From positions 1-38,016 of the forward strand of contig CALEYQ010000051.1 in assembly GCA_937924855.1 (NCBI GenBank): a DNA stretch of 38,016 bases, given 5' to 3'. The notes beneath the pieces were generated by a model. It did no database searches and was not told the origin of the DNA. It saw nothing but the letters and a program-made list of their open reading frames with translations. Below are positions 17,442 through 26,580 of the stretch, one piece after another. The position numbers and the translations under genes were made by a program. Position 1 is the first letter of the stretch. Each line of letters starts with the position of its first letter. The DNA comes from an uncultured Bacteroidota bacterium. Its GTDB lineage: Bacteria; Bacteroidota; Bacteroidia; JADZBD01.

Positions 17442-17462
17442 GGAATCAGGCGGGAGATTCCT
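17441..17462. terminator. Small inverted repeat between convergent genes
   Basis: AGGAATC (17441-17447), loop AGGCGGGA, GATTCCT (17456-17462). It spans the stop of the DUF1987 gene and directly follows the PorP stop. There is no T-run, so function as a terminator is weakly supported. Confidence 0.3.
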
Positions 17463-17862
17463 GCTTGATTTCGAAAGGAACCTGAATCAGCTTGGCTAAT
17501 TCCTCGCCGTTTTCTTTCATGTCCTCATCGCCGGGTTCATACAGCCACCTTACCTTTAGGGAAGTGCAGTTGGGCTTCAAAGCCTCTATCTTTTTCAGCA
17601 TGTCGTACACAAACTTCAGGCTGGTGGAGTTCAGGTAGTCGAAAGAAAATTCAAATACCAGATCCTTCTGGTAATCTTGGCCCTTTTCAGTTTTTAAGAA
17701 AAATAAAACCTGGTTATAACTATCAACCCAGTCTAAAACGGGTTGAAAAAATTTCCGGGCATTCTCGGGTCTCGATTCACCTGAAATGCGGAAACTGTCG
17801 GTAAAAGGGTCTAAAACTACAGAAGGTGATACTTCGGTTCCCTCTATTTCAAATCTTTCCAT
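17446..17862 (-). CDS. SiaC-family (DUF1987) regulatory phosphoprotein-like
   Basis: Small cytoplasmic protein of 138 residues matching DUF1987: MERFEIEGTEVSPSVVLD, FRISGESRPENARKFFQPVLDWV, then FEFSFDYLNSTSLKF. The Ser/Thr cluster S79-T80-S81 sits where SiaC of Pseudomonas aeruginosa is phosphorylated (a Thr in a similar context), so switch-like control is plausible. In the known Sia pathway SiaC binds a diguanylate cyclase and is controlled by a kinase (SiaB) and phosphatase (SiaA). None of these is encoded in this window, so it is an orphan here. Start: the ATG at 17862; the ORF extension to 17931 is not supported. Confidence 0.8.
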   Translation of the reverse strand: MERFEIEGTEVSPSVVLDPFTDSFRISGESRPENARKFFQPVLDWVDSYNQVLFFLKTEKGQDYQKDLVFEFSFDYLNSTSLKFVYDMLKKIEALKPNCTSLKVRWLYEPGDEDMKENGEELAKLIQVPFEIKQESPA

Positions 17863-17938
17863 AATTGGTCGTATTGCTAATATACAAAACAGAATTGGTT
17901 TTATACCAATCCATCTCAAATTTAGGGACAAATATTCC

Positions 17939-17946
17939 TAATTTTG
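17939..17946 (+). promoter_or_regulatory. Possible -7 promoter element of the envelope operon
   Basis: TAATTTTG matches TAnnTTTG and lies only 7 bases before the ATG at 17954. No clear TTTG was found at the -33 position, so support is modest. Confidence 0.35.
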
Positions 17947-17953
17947 TAGGAAT

Positions 17954-18475
17954 ATGAGGGCCGGAGAACAAATTTTTTTGCGTGCCACCGAACCCGGTGA
18001 TATTGATTTTCTTTACGACCTCGAGAACGATCCCGGGTTGTGGCGGGTAAGTAATACTTCCGGTCCCTATTCCAGGCATGTGCTGGAAGAATACATTCAG
18101 AATTCAGTGCACGATATTTTTGTTACCCGTCAGCAACGCTTTATTATTTGCACCCATAAAAGCAAAACCCCTGTGGGTTGTGTGGACTTATTCGATTTTG
18201 AACCCCTGCACCGTCGGGCGGGGATAGGTATTGTTATTACCCATGAGAACCGCGGAAACGGTTTTGCTGCCGAAGCCCTCGACCTCCTCCTGGAACATTG
18301 TAAAAAAGTACTCAACCTCTATCAGGTTTATGCCTCGGTGCTGGAAGAAAATGAAGCCGGCAAAACCCTGTTTTTGTCAAGGGGCTTTTCCATGACCGGA
18401 ACACGGAAAGGCTGGATTCTTTGGGACGGCAATTTTCAGGATGAGTCATTCCTTCAGAAAACCCTGGAGGCATGA
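17954..18475 (+). CDS. GNAT N-acetyltransferase (RimJ/SpeG-like)
   Basis: Acetyl-CoA-dependent N-acetyltransferase of 173 residues. Signature: IFLRATEPGDIDFLYDLEND at the N-terminus, VGCVDLFDFEPLHRRAGIGIVI (strands beta4 and beta5), the acetyl-CoA-binding loop NRGNGFAAEALDLLLEH (R/QxxGxG/A type) and a C-terminal NEAGKTLFLSRGFSMTG. The pattern is closest to ribosomal-protein or spermidine acetyltransferases; the substrate cannot be told. The stop overlaps the start of the multihaem cytochrome gene by 4 bases, so it heads a seven-gene operon to 25930. Confidence 0.85.
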   Translation: MRAGEQIFLRATEPGDIDFLYDLENDPGLWRVSNTSGPYSRHVLEEYIQNSVHDIFVTRQQRFIICTHKSKTPVGCVDLFDFEPLHRRAGIGIVITHENRGNGFAAEALDLLLEHCKKVLNLYQVYASVLEENEAGKTLFLSRGFSMTGTRKGWILWDGNFQDESFLQKTLEA

Positions 18476-20484
18476 AGTCCATTCCCGGTTATTTACGATT
18501 TCCTTTTCTGATTTTCCCGGCCGTAGTATGCATCGCCCTTCCGGCACTGCTTAAATCCTGTTCGTCTGCGGGTACCGGTGAGAACCCGATTGCCGAAGGG
18601 GTTTATTTAAACCATGCCGATTCTGCCCGTTATGTGGGTATTGAAGTCTGCCGTTCCTGCCATATGGATAAGTTTACCTCCTTTAAAGAAACCGGCATGG
18701 GTTTATCCATGGAGCCGGCCAGCTTTCAGAAATCTTCGGCTGATTTTACGAATGCCAAAGTATATGATCCCCATTTCGACCTTTGGTACCGTGCTCATAA
18801 AACAGCTACCGATATTTTTATCACCGAATTCCGCCTTTCGGGAAGGGACACCGTACACCGGCGCAGCGAAAAAGTAGATTATATCATCGGCTCGGGTCAG
18901 CATACCAACAGCCATCTCTTCAGCTCGAACGGATACCTGTACCAGATGCCCATGACTTATTTTACCCAGGAAGGTAAATGGGATTTGCCTCCGGGCTTTG
19001 AAAATGGTGGCAATACACGGTTCTCACGGAAAATAGGATTGGAATGTATCTCCTGCCATAATGCCCATCCCGGATTTGTTGCAGGTTCTGAAAACAAATA
19101 CCTCTCGGTTCCCACCGGAATAAACTGCGAACGCTGCCACGGACCGGGAAGTATTCATGTGGACCGGATGGGAAAAGGAAAGGAGGTGGATACATCCAAA
19201 TACATCGACTATTCCATTGTGAACCCCGGTAAATTAAGTGCCGACCTGCAGTTTGATGTCTGTCAACGCTGTCACCTGCAAGGCAATGCCGTCCTGGCCG
19301 AGGGAAAATCTTTTACCGACTTCAGGCCGGGAATGAAACTATCGGAGTTTATGACCGTGTTTCTGCCCCGGTATTCCGACTCGGAAGATAAGTTTATCAT
19401 GGCCTCGCATGCCGACCGTTTGAAAATGAGCAAATGCTTTCTGGAAACAAGCGGCAAAAATACCCAGGCAGATCCTTTGCGGCCCGCGAAAAATACCCTC
19501 ACCTGCGTGACTTGTCATAACCCGCATGTATCAGTGAAAAAAACCGACAAAGAGCATTTCAATGTGAAGTGTATGTCTTGTCACCCTTCCGGTTCCCACC
19601 AAAAAATATGCAGCGGCAGGGAAAAAGAAGGCGATAAAGCCAATTGCATTTCCTGTCATATGCCCCGTTCGGGTTCCATCGATATTCCCCATGTTACGGT
19701 GACCGATCATTTCATCCGGTTTCCCATGAAAAAAACCGAAACGGAAAAAATAAAAACCTTTATTTCCCTGCAGGCCGTAAATCATCCCAATCCTTCGGCA
19801 CTCACCCGTGCCAAAGCCTATATATTCCAATACGAGAAGTTCGAGAAGAATCCGGTTTACCTCGACTCGGCTAAGTATTGGATAGGAAAAGCAGGCGGAG
19901 AAAAAGTTACGGCACTTAAAGTGCATCTGGGTTTTATTGAGAAAGACTGGAAAGCCATCAGCACCCTGGTGGAGAAAGAAGGAGAAAAAATTTTCCTGCT
20001 TTCTTATGTAACCGACAAATCATTGGACAATGCCCATGCATGGACAGGCTACAGGGTGGGGGAGGCTTATGTGAACCTCGGAAATCCCGTGAAGGCAATT
20101 CCTTTTTTAGCCAAAGCCCATGAGCTGGCGCCTCATCATCCCGATTTTCTGTTGAAATATGCCAATGCCCTTTTTGCCACCGGAAAAAGAGATGAGGCTC
20201 ACAAATTCTACGAAAAACTGGTAGGGATGGAACCCTCCTTTGCCCCCGGATGGTGCAATGCAGGATTCTCTTTCCTGGCCAGGGGCGATGCCGCAACAGC
20301 GGAAAAATATTATCTTAAGGCTTTGCAACTCGACCCCGATTACGAACAGGTGCTGGTAAATTTATGCGGCCTTTATCTGGGCCAAAAGAAAAAGAAGGAA
20401 TATGAAAAAGTGCGGTTCCACCTGCAGAAAAAATATCCCGGTAACCCGGTCCTGAAACAAATCCCTGAAAAACTTCCGGTGTGA
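18472..20484 (+). CDS. Seven-haem c-type cytochrome lipoprotein with C-terminal TPR repeats
   Basis: Exported multihaem cytochrome of 670 residues. The N-terminus is a lipoprotein-like signal (LPALLKSC, Cys30). Seven CxxCH haem sites lie at residues 60-64, 192-196, 219-223, 264-268, 345-349, 367-371 and 392-396. After the haem region (to about 400) the C-terminal 240 residues hold TPR-like helices (AYVNLGNPVKAIPFLAKAHELAP, AEKYYLKALQLDPDY). The architecture suggests a periplasmic electron carrier or reductase tethered to partner proteins. Its presence in an operon with MltG and phosphohexomutase is unusual. It overlaps the GNAT gene and MltG by 4 bases each. The electron acceptor is unknown. 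Confidence 0.88.
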   Translation: MKSIPGYLRFPFLIFPAVVCIALPALLKSCSSAGTGENPIAEGVYLNHADSARYVGIEVCRSCHMDKFTSFKETGMGLSMEPASFQKSSADFTNAKVYDPHFDLWYRAHKTATDIFITEFRLSGRDTVHRRSEKVDYIIGSGQHTNSHLFSSNGYLYQMPMTYFTQEGKWDLPPGFENGGNTRFSRKIGLECISCHNAHPGFVAGSENKYLSVPTGINCERCHGPGSIHVDRMGKGKEVDTSKYIDYSIVNPGKLSADLQFDVCQRCHLQGNAVLAEGKSFTDFRPGMKLSEFMTVFLPRYSDSEDKFIMASHADRLKMSKCFLETSGKNTQADPLRPAKNTLTCVTCHNPHVSVKKTDKEHFNVKCMSCHPSGSHQKICSGREKEGDKANCISCHMPRSGSIDIPHVTVTDHFIRFPMKKTETEKIKTFISLQAVNHPNPSALTRAKAYIFQYEKFEKNPVYLDSAKYWIGKAGGEKVTALKVHLGFIEKDWKAISTLVEKEGEKIFLLSYVTDKSLDNAHAWTGYRVGEAYVNLGNPVKAIPFLAKAHELAPHHPDFLLKYANALFATGKRDEAHKFYEKLVGMEPSFAPGWCNAGFSFLARGDAATAEKYYLKALQLDPDYEQVLVNLCGLYLGQKKKKEYEKVRFHLQKKYPGNPVLKQIPEKLPV

Positions 20485-21524
20485 AAAAGAAATTGAAAAC
20501 CTGGTTTAAGTGGTCATCACTGGTATTGCTTTTGTTGGCAGGGTTTGCCGCGTGGATTGTTTACCAATGGGTATATAAGCCCAATGTGAACCTGAAGGAG
20601 AGCCGGTATTTTTACATTGCCACCGGAAGCGATTACGACGAGGTGTTTCACGATTTAAAAGACCAGGCTATAATTTCCGATCCCGTTTCCTTCGACCGGG
20701 TAGCACGGAAAAAAGAATATCCCGCCAAGGTAAAGCCCGGGCGATACAAAATAAAACCCGGCATGAGCAATAACGAACTGGTAAACCTGCTCCGCTCCGG
20801 ATTGCAGGAGCCCGTTTTGGTAACCTTCAATAATATCCGGTTTAAAGACCAGCTGGCCGGCAGGGTTTGCCGTAATCTGGAGGCCGACAGCACCGAATTG
20901 TTGCGGTTGATGAACGATTCGGTTTATCTGAAAAAAGAATTCGGGCTTAAGCCCACGAACATCATGAGCCTGTTCATTCCCAACAGCTATGAATTTTACT
21001 GGAATACATCGCCGGAACAGTTTCTGAAGCGCATGGCCAAAGAATACAAAGCCTTCTGGACCGAAGAAAGAAAAAAGAAAGCCAAAGAAATCGGACTCTC
21101 GCAGACCGAAGTTTCGGTGCTGGCCAGTATTGTGCAATGCGAGCAGCAATATTTCAACGATGAGAAAAAAATAATTGCGGGCTTATACATCAACCGGCTT
21201 AAGAAAAACCATCCCCTGGAATCGGATCCCACCCTGATGTTTGCCCACGGGAATTTTTCCATGAAGCGGGTGCTGAATATCCATAAGGAAATAGAATCAC
21301 CTTATAATACCTATAAAAACAAGGGACTGCCTCCCGGACCCATTACCCTGCCTGAAATATCATCCCTGGATGCCGTTTTGTATTATACCCCCAACAATTA
21401 TTTTTTTATGTGCGCTAAGGATGATTTCTCCGGAAGGCATTATTTTAGCGTAAATTATTCCGAACACCTTAAATACGCCCGGATGTACCAGAAAGCCCTG
21501 GACAAAAGGGGCATAAAGCAATAG
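20481..21524 (+). CDS. mltG: Endolytic murein transglycosylase MltG
   Basis: Single-pass inner-membrane lytic transglycosylase that cuts nascent peptidoglycan strands. A GTG start at 20481 overlaps the preceding gene's stop (GTGTGA). A transmembrane helix (about residues 12-30) is followed by the periplasmic LysM-like part (GSDYDEVFHDL, KPGRYKIKPGMSNNELVNLL). The catalytic domain contains SIVQCEQQ (Glu221, where the E. coli enzyme has VEKET), AGLYINRLKKNHPLESDPT, and the SPYNTYKNKGLPPGPI motif. The length of 347 is normal. Sits in the envelope operon. Confidence 0.93.
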   Translation: MKKKLKTWFKWSSLVLLLLAGFAAWIVYQWVYKPNVNLKESRYFYIATGSDYDEVFHDLKDQAIISDPVSFDRVARKKEYPAKVKPGRYKIKPGMSNNELVNLLRSGLQEPVLVTFNNIRFKDQLAGRVCRNLEADSTELLRLMNDSVYLKKEFGLKPTNIMSLFIPNSYEFYWNTSPEQFLKRMAKEYKAFWTEERKKKAKEIGLSQTEVSVLASIVQCEQQYFNDEKKIIAGLYINRLKKNHPLESDPTLMFAHGNFSMKRVLNIHKEIESPYNTYKNKGLPPGPITLPEISSLDAVLYYTPNNYFFMCAKDDFSGRHYFSVNYSEHLKYARMYQKALDKRGIKQ

Positions 21525-21531
21525 AAAAGAT

Positions 21532-22938
21532 ATGAGCGAAATTAAATTTGGAACCGACGGATGGCGCGCCATCATAGCCCGTGATTTTACCGAAGCCAAT
21601 GTGGCCCGTGTATCGGAAGCCGTGGCCCAATGGCTGATTAAAAATGAAAAATCGCCCTCGGTGGTTATCGGTCACGACTGCCGCTTTGCCGGAGAACTTT
21701 TTATGGAAGCCGCCGCAAGGGTTTTTGCCTCGAAAGGCATCCGTGTCTTCTATGGGAAAGGTTTTGTTTCAACCCCCATGGTATCCTTGGGTACGAAAGT
21801 GATACAGGCCTCTATGGGTATTGTAATTACCGCCAGTCACAACCCGCCCTCTTACAACGGCTATAAGCTGAAAGGTTCTTACGGCGGTCCCTTGCTGCCC
21901 GATAAAATTGCCGAGATAGAAGCCCTCATTCCCGCCCAATCTACCCTGCTGGATAAAGCAGAGAGCTTTGAGAAATACGAAAGGGCAGAACTGATAAAAG
22001 AAGTGCCCCTGGAAGATATGTATGTAGAGCATGTAGAGAAGAATTTCGATCTGGCCCTCATTCGTAAAAGTGGAATGATACCCGCCTATGATGCCATGTA
22101 CGGAGCCGGACAAAATGTAGTAAAGCGACTGTTTCCCGATGCCGTACGACTGCATTGCGATTACAACCCTTCCTTTATGGGACAAGCCCCGGAGCCCATT
22201 GCACGAAACCTGAGGGAGTTCAGCAGCCTGATAAAGCAAAAAGGAAATATCTCCTGCGGACTCGCAACGGATGGCGATGCCGATAGGATAGGACTCTTCG
22301 GACCGGATGGAAATTTTGTGGATTCACACCATATTATTTTACTGCTGATAAAATACCTGGTGGAAGAAAAGAAGATGAAGGGAAAAGTAGTAACGGCATT
22401 TTCAGTTACACCCAGGGTAAAGAAAATGTGCGAGCATTTCGGACTGGAATACGAAGTGGTGAAAATCGGATTTAAATATATCGCGGGTATCATGATTTCG
22501 GAAGATGTGCTCCTGGGCGGGGAAGAATCCGGAGGTATTGCCATTAAAGGGCATATTCCCGAGCGTGACGGATTGTGGATGGGATTTGTGGTGTGGGAAT
22601 ACATGGCCAGATCAGGAAAGAAGCTCGGCGACCTCATCAACGACCTTTATCAAATTACGGGTCCTTTTGCTTTTGAGCGTTCCGACCTTCACCTTACCGA
22701 AGCTGAGAAAAATAAAGTGATTGAAAAATGCCAAAACAATAAGTTCTCCGCTTTCGGTTCCTACAAAGTAGAAAAGGTGGAAACCATTGACGGCTGGAAA
22801 TATTATTTCGCGAATGACGAGTGGCTGATGATTCGCGCCAGCGGCACCGAGCCCGTATTGCGCACCTATGCCGAATCGTATTCACAGGAGAATGCCTTCA
22901 AAATTCTGGAAGCCGCCAAAAAAGAAATGCTTGCCTGA
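21532..22938 (+). CDS. Alpha-D-phosphohexomutase (phosphoglucomutase/phosphomannomutase type)
   Basis: Cytoplasmic enzyme that moves phosphate between C1 and C6 of a hexose phosphate and so supplies sugar precursors. All four family motifs are present: FGTDGWR near the start, TASHNPPSYNG (catalytic Ser102), the metal-binding DGDADR (247-252) and the substrate loop GGEESGG (329-335), with the phosphate-binding RASGTEP at about 435-441. The length of 468 is standard. It follows MltG by 7 bases. Glucose versus mannose specificity cannot be decided. Confidence 0.93.
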   Translation: MSEIKFGTDGWRAIIARDFTEANVARVSEAVAQWLIKNEKSPSVVIGHDCRFAGELFMEAAARVFASKGIRVFYGKGFVSTPMVSLGTKVIQASMGIVITASHNPPSYNGYKLKGSYGGPLLPDKIAEIEALIPAQSTLLDKAESFEKYERAELIKEVPLEDMYVEHVEKNFDLALIRKSGMIPAYDAMYGAGQNVVKRLFPDAVRLHCDYNPSFMGQAPEPIARNLREFSSLIKQKGNISCGLATDGDADRIGLFGPDGNFVDSHHIILLLIKYLVEEKKMKGKVVTAFSVTPRVKKMCEHFGLEYEVVKIGFKYIAGIMISEDVLLGGEESGGIAIKGHIPERDGLWMGFVVWEYMARSGKKLGDLINDLYQITGPFAFERSDLHLTEAEKNKVIEKCQNNKFSAFGSYKVEKVETIDGWKYYFANDEWLMIRASGTEPVLRTYAESYSQENAFKILEAAKKEMLA

Positions 22939-23872
22939 AAAAAAGCATAAGCGAAAGGGGCGGTTTTGTTTCAGGCACAAAGCCAAAACCCTGCTTTTTC
23001 TGTTTCTGATTTTCGCTTACACGGGCTTTTCACAGCGCGATACCCTGAGTAAGAACCGCCGGCCTTTAATGGTATTGGGCGCTCAGGTTCTGGGGGTGGG
23101 AACCGCATATACAGGTTTGTATTATTCCTGGTACAAACAATACAATACCGGACAATTTGATTTTTTCGACGATTCCGAAGAATGGCTGCAGATGGATAAG
23201 GCGGGTCATTTTGTAACCGCATTTCATCTGGCAAGAGCCGGAGCGGGAATGTATCGCTGGGCGGGCAGAAACGAAGAAGATGCCGCCAAGGCCGGGTATT
23301 TTTTTTCTATAGCTTTCCTCACCGGGGTGGAGATCATGGATGGCTTCAGCGAAGGATGGGGCTTTTCCATAGCCGATTTCCGCTCCAATGTGGCGGGAGC
23401 CTCTTTGTTTTTGTTTCAGGATTATTTCCTGAAGGACAAACCCATCTCCCTGAAATTTTCTTACCATAATTCCCCCTTCGCACAATACCGTCCGGAATTG
23501 CTGGGCAGCAGTGGCACAGACCGCTGGCTGAAAGATTATAACGGACAAACCTATTGGCTGGGCCTGAATCTGAAATCCATCATGGGAAGAAATTGCTATA
23601 TTCCCGAATGGGTTTCCCTGGCTTTCGGTTACGGAGCCGAGGGCATGACGGGAGGGAGCCGGAACCCCGAGAAAAATGCCGCCGGCATGCAGATACCCGT
23701 GTTTAAAAGGGAAAGGCAGTTTTATTTTTCGCCCGACATCGATTTATGGAGGATAAAATGGAAAAGCCGGTGGATGGAGAAAATTTGTAATACATTTGGT
23801 TTTATTAAGGTTCCCCTTCCTGCCCTGGAATTAAAATCAGGAAAAATGTTTTTCCATCCTTTATATTTTTAA
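22931..23872 (+). CDS. DUF2279-family exported protein
   Basis: Predicted periplasmic protein of 313 residues, resembling DUF2279: LQMDKAGHFVTAFHLARAGAGMYRWAG and DGFSEGWGFSIADFRSNVAGASLFLFQDYF are the recognisable core. An export signal (KTLLFLFLIFAYTGFSQ) starts near residue 20. I place the start at TTG 22931 (8-base overlap with the mutase). An in-frame ATG at 22868 would add 21 residues inside the mutase gene and is less likely. Function is unknown; context is the envelope operon. Confidence 0.75.
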   Translation: MPEKKHKRKGRFCFRHKAKTLLFLFLIFAYTGFSQRDTLSKNRRPLMVLGAQVLGVGTAYTGLYYSWYKQYNTGQFDFFDDSEEWLQMDKAGHFVTAFHLARAGAGMYRWAGRNEEDAAKAGYFFSIAFLTGVEIMDGFSEGWGFSIADFRSNVAGASLFLFQDYFLKDKPISLKFSYHNSPFAQYRPELLGSSGTDRWLKDYNGQTYWLGLNLKSIMGRNCYIPEWVSLAFGYGAEGMTGGSRNPEKNAAGMQIPVFKRERQFYFSPDIDLWRIKWKSRWMEKICNTFGFIKVPLPALELKSGKMFFHPLYF

Positions 23873-23874
23873 GC

Positions 23875-25248
23875 ATGTGGATTTATCCCGGTCTTAAAGC
23901 CCTGATACGGTTCTCACTGAAAACCTATTTCCGCAACATCGTAATATCCGGAAAGGAAAACGAGCCCCGTTCGGGTCCGGTAATTTACCTGGCCAATCAT
24001 CCCGGAGCTTTGATGGACCCATTGGCCATTGCCTCGCAGGTAAGAACAAAGCTTTCCTTTCTGGGAAAGGCCACGCTGTTCTCGGGTCCCCTGGGCGGAA
24101 AAATATTACCCATGCTGGGGATGATACCCGTTTACCGGGCCAAAGACAATCCCGGCGATGTGCACAAGAATAAAGAAACCTTTTTGCGTTGCTACGAGCA
24201 TCTGGAAAAAGGAAAATCATTTCTGATGTTTCCCGAGGGCATCAGCTATTCGGAAAGGAAAATACAGGACATAAAAACCGGAGCGGCCCGGATTGCCCTG
24301 GAGACAGAGAACAGAAACAATTTCAAGCTGGATTTGAAGATACAGTGCATAGGACTCAACTACAGTTCCGCCCACCGTTTCCGCTCCGACCTCTATTTAA
24401 AAATGGGAGAGCCGATACCGATAGCAGAGTTTGAAGAGCGGTATAAAAGCGATCCAACAAAAGCCGTTCGCGAGCTGACCCAGAAAATAAAAGAAAGTCT
24501 GGAGGCATTAACCATCAGTCTGGACGATGAGGAAACTGAAAAAATAGTTTCGGGCATAGAAGTATTGTACAAAAACCAGGTGATGAAATCTTTGGGCAGT
24601 TCCCGGAAGGAGATAGACAAGGAATTTCTCATTTCCCGTCAGATCGCCGAGGCTGTGCGTTGGTTCAGGGAACATGCACCCGAAAGAGTGAAGGCCGTGC
24701 AGGAAGATATGGATGAATATTTTTCCATAACGGATAAGCTGGGTTTGAGGCATGGGGTAATAGAGAAGATGGACGGGGTGAAATATCCCTTTTGGATACG
24801 GTTGAAGAATTTCATGTATTTCACTTTTGGTTTTCCCTTCTTTTTGCTGGGTTTGTTGGTCAATTACCTACCGTACCGGATTCCCGGTTTGATAGCAGAC
24901 CGAATGGCCACTGAGATAGAGTGGAAGGGGGGCTTGCAGTTTGCCTTCGGGATTTTGGTATTTCTATTGTATTATACCGGATTGTGTTATGCGGGGGTAA
25001 AGCTGGCGGGAAATTACTGGGTGATATTGCCGGTGTTTTTCGGGGCCATGCTCAGCGGATTGTTTGCTTACCGTTACGCCGACAAGCTGGGTCGTTTGCG
25101 GGGGCGTTGGAGGACCTTGAGTTTATTTGCACGGGATGCCTCGCTAATTTCCCGTGTAATAGTATTGCGGGAGAGGATATTGGAGGAGATAGAAAGGGGG
25201 CATAAGGAGTATGAATCGCGGACAGCCGGTTTGAAAACCGCAGAATAA
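23875..25248 (+). CDS. PlsC-like glycerolipid acyltransferase with C-terminal membrane region
   Basis: Membrane acyltransferase of 457 residues. The acyltransferase motifs are LANHPGALMDPL (NHxxxxxD variant; His42, Asp48), MIPVYRAKDNPGD and the acceptor-binding MFPEGIS (119-124). A soluble middle region (about 215-300) is followed by hydrophobic segments (about 310-335 and 350-395). It likely transfers an acyl chain to a glycerol- or lipid-phosphate in membrane lipid synthesis. It starts 2 bases after the DUF2279 gene. Confidence 0.87.
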   Translation: MWIYPGLKALIRFSLKTYFRNIVISGKENEPRSGPVIYLANHPGALMDPLAIASQVRTKLSFLGKATLFSGPLGGKILPMLGMIPVYRAKDNPGDVHKNKETFLRCYEHLEKGKSFLMFPEGISYSERKIQDIKTGAARIALETENRNNFKLDLKIQCIGLNYSSAHRFRSDLYLKMGEPIPIAEFEERYKSDPTKAVRELTQKIKESLEALTISLDDEETEKIVSGIEVLYKNQVMKSLGSSRKEIDKEFLISRQIAEAVRWFREHAPERVKAVQEDMDEYFSITDKLGLRHGVIEKMDGVKYPFWIRLKNFMYFTFGFPFFLLGLLVNYLPYRIPGLIADRMATEIEWKGGLQFAFGILVFLLYYTGLCYAGVKLAGNYWVILPVFFGAMLSGLFAYRYADKLGRLRGRWRTLSLFARDASLISRVIVLRERILEEIERGHKEYESRTAGLKTAE

Positions 25249-25264
25249 TGATTATTTTAGAAGG

Positions 25265-25930
25265 ATGAAAAAGGGAATACCCGGCATATTGATTTTCGCT
25301 TTGTCCTGGCTGGGCTGCGGGAATAATTTGCCTGAGGGTATGGTAGAGATGGGGGGAGAAAACGAAAATTCAAAAACACAAATAAAAAAAGACAGTATGA
25401 CAGAGGTAATAACCCTGGGAGCCGGATGTTTCTGGTGCGTGGAGGCCATATTTCAGGAAATGAAGGGCGTAAAGAAGGTGGTATCCGGATACAGTGGGGG
25501 TAAGATAAAGAACCCTTCGTATAAGGAGGTATGTATGGGAACCACGGGTCATGCCGAGGTGGTGCAGGTGGAGTTTGACCCTTCGGTAGTATCGGTAAAG
25601 GACATATTAGAAGTATTCTGGAAGACTCATGACCCTACCACTTTGAACCGGCAGGGGAATGATGTGGGAACCCAGTACCGCAGCGCCGTATTTTACCATA
25701 CGGAGGAGCAGAAAGCCGTGGCTGAAGACTTAAAAAAGAAATTAGATGCCAGCGGGGCCTGGGACAATCCCATAGTAACCGAAATAGTGCCTTTCGAAAC
25801 CTTTTACATGGCCGAGAACTACCACCAAGACTATTACAACCTCAACGGCCAGGAGCCTTATTGTCGCTTCGTAATTCAACCCAAGCTAGAAAAATTCCGC
25901 AAGGTTTTTGGGGATAAGGTGAAGGAGTAG
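25265..25930 (+). CDS. msrA: Peptide methionine sulfoxide reductase MsrA, exported form
   Basis: Reduces S-methionine sulfoxide in proteins. The GAGCFWCVEAIFQE catalytic motif (Cys55) is followed by the conserved VVSGYSGG, TGHAEVVQVEFDP, THDPTTLNRQGNDVGTQYRSAVFY and AENYHQDY segments. The N-terminus carries a lipoprotein-type signal with a Cys at 18 (LSWLGC), so it is probably a periplasm-facing lipoprotein. It is the last gene of the seven-gene operon; the next gene is on the opposite strand. Confidence 0.94.
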   Translation: MKKGIPGILIFALSWLGCGNNLPEGMVEMGGENENSKTQIKKDSMTEVITLGAGCFWCVEAIFQEMKGVKKVVSGYSGGKIKNPSYKEVCMGTTGHAEVVQVEFDPSVVSVKDILEVFWKTHDPTTLNRQGNDVGTQYRSAVFYHTEEQKAVAEDLKKKLDASGAWDNPIVTEIVPFETFYMAENYHQDYYNLNGQEPYCRFVIQPKLEKFRKVFGDKVKE

Positions 25931-25937
25931 GGGTGTG

Positions 25938-26270
25938 TTAAGGGAATTTTATTGGAACTTTAAATTTAATCCGATGGGTTTCAGAATTTACACCTGCCAC
26001 GGATTTTGAGGCACCTGCAGAAAGGATTGAAGTTATCACTCCAATCTTAGTGTTGCTTTCGCTATTCTGCTCGACCACAATTGCAATATCAAACTCTATT
26101 TCTTCCACACGATAAACTTCCCCATTAGATTCAGTCCAATTCTTTCCCCCCGTGGTTTTAGGGTTAATGATGGCAGGAGATTCAAAGTTATTACCTAATT
26201 CTTGTTTGGCTTCTTTAATCCCATTGGAAATTTGAACTAATGTGACTTTGATAAATTCAATTAATTCCAT
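25938..26270 (-). CDS. Trypco2-like protein (trypsin-co-occurring domain)
   Basis: Small protein of 110 residues starting at ATG 26270 (MELIEFIKVTLVQISNGIKEAKQEL). A long N-terminal helix is followed by beta strands (VYRVEEIEFDIAIVVEQ, then THRIKFKVPIKF) with a small-residue turn (SAGASKSVAGVNSE). This layout matches the trypsin-co-occurring domain 2 family, which in bacterial conflict systems is encoded beside trypsin-like peptidases (Kaur, Burroughs, Iyer and Aravind). It is the distal gene of the minus-strand cassette whose first gene is just such a protease, which strengthens the call. Not validated by a profile search. Confidence 0.6.
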   Translation of the reverse strand: MELIEFIKVTLVQISNGIKEAKQELGNNFESPAIINPKTTGGKNWTESNGEVYRVEEIEFDIAIVVEQNSESNTKIGVITSILSAGASKSVAGVNSETHRIKFKVPIKFP

Positions 26271-26286
26271 TATCTTGGTTTTAAAA

Positions 26287-26580
26287 TTATTTCCCAAAAC
26301 GCCAAGAAAGCATATAGCCAAAAACTGTCCCAAACATAACTCCAAATGAGCCTTTGTCGATATAGTCGTGATCTACAAGCCATATGAGAGACCCAATTAA
26401 AAATACTGCAACAACAAGAGTAATTCCAGTCTCAATAAGATAAGCCCATTTAGTTTGATTCCTAAATAATTTCAGGAGTTCACTAATTTCTTTGTGATTA
26501 AGTAAATATTTAACTTTTTCCCAAAATTCTTTTTCACCGTTGGTGGATTTCGTATTTCCGTTGTTCGTTTGTTCTTCCAT
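26287..26580 (-). CDS. Two-helix membrane protein, 97 aa
   Basis: Unknown small membrane protein in the protease/HEPN cassette. A polar N-terminus (MEEQTNNGNTKSTNGEKEF, then EKVKYLLNHKEISELLKLF) precedes two hydrophobic segments at about 50-70 (YLIETGITLVVAVFLIGSL) and 77-92, ending with SWRFGK. The topology is a soluble head with a membrane hairpin. That is typical of membrane-acting effectors or anchors in conflict systems, but function is not shown. It ends 16 bases before the trypco2-like gene. Confidence 0.6.
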   Translation of the reverse strand: MEEQTNNGNTKSTNGEKEFWEKVKYLLNHKEISELLKLFRNQTKWAYLIETGITLVVAVFLIGSLIWLVDHDYIDKGSFGVMFGTVFGYMLSWRFGK

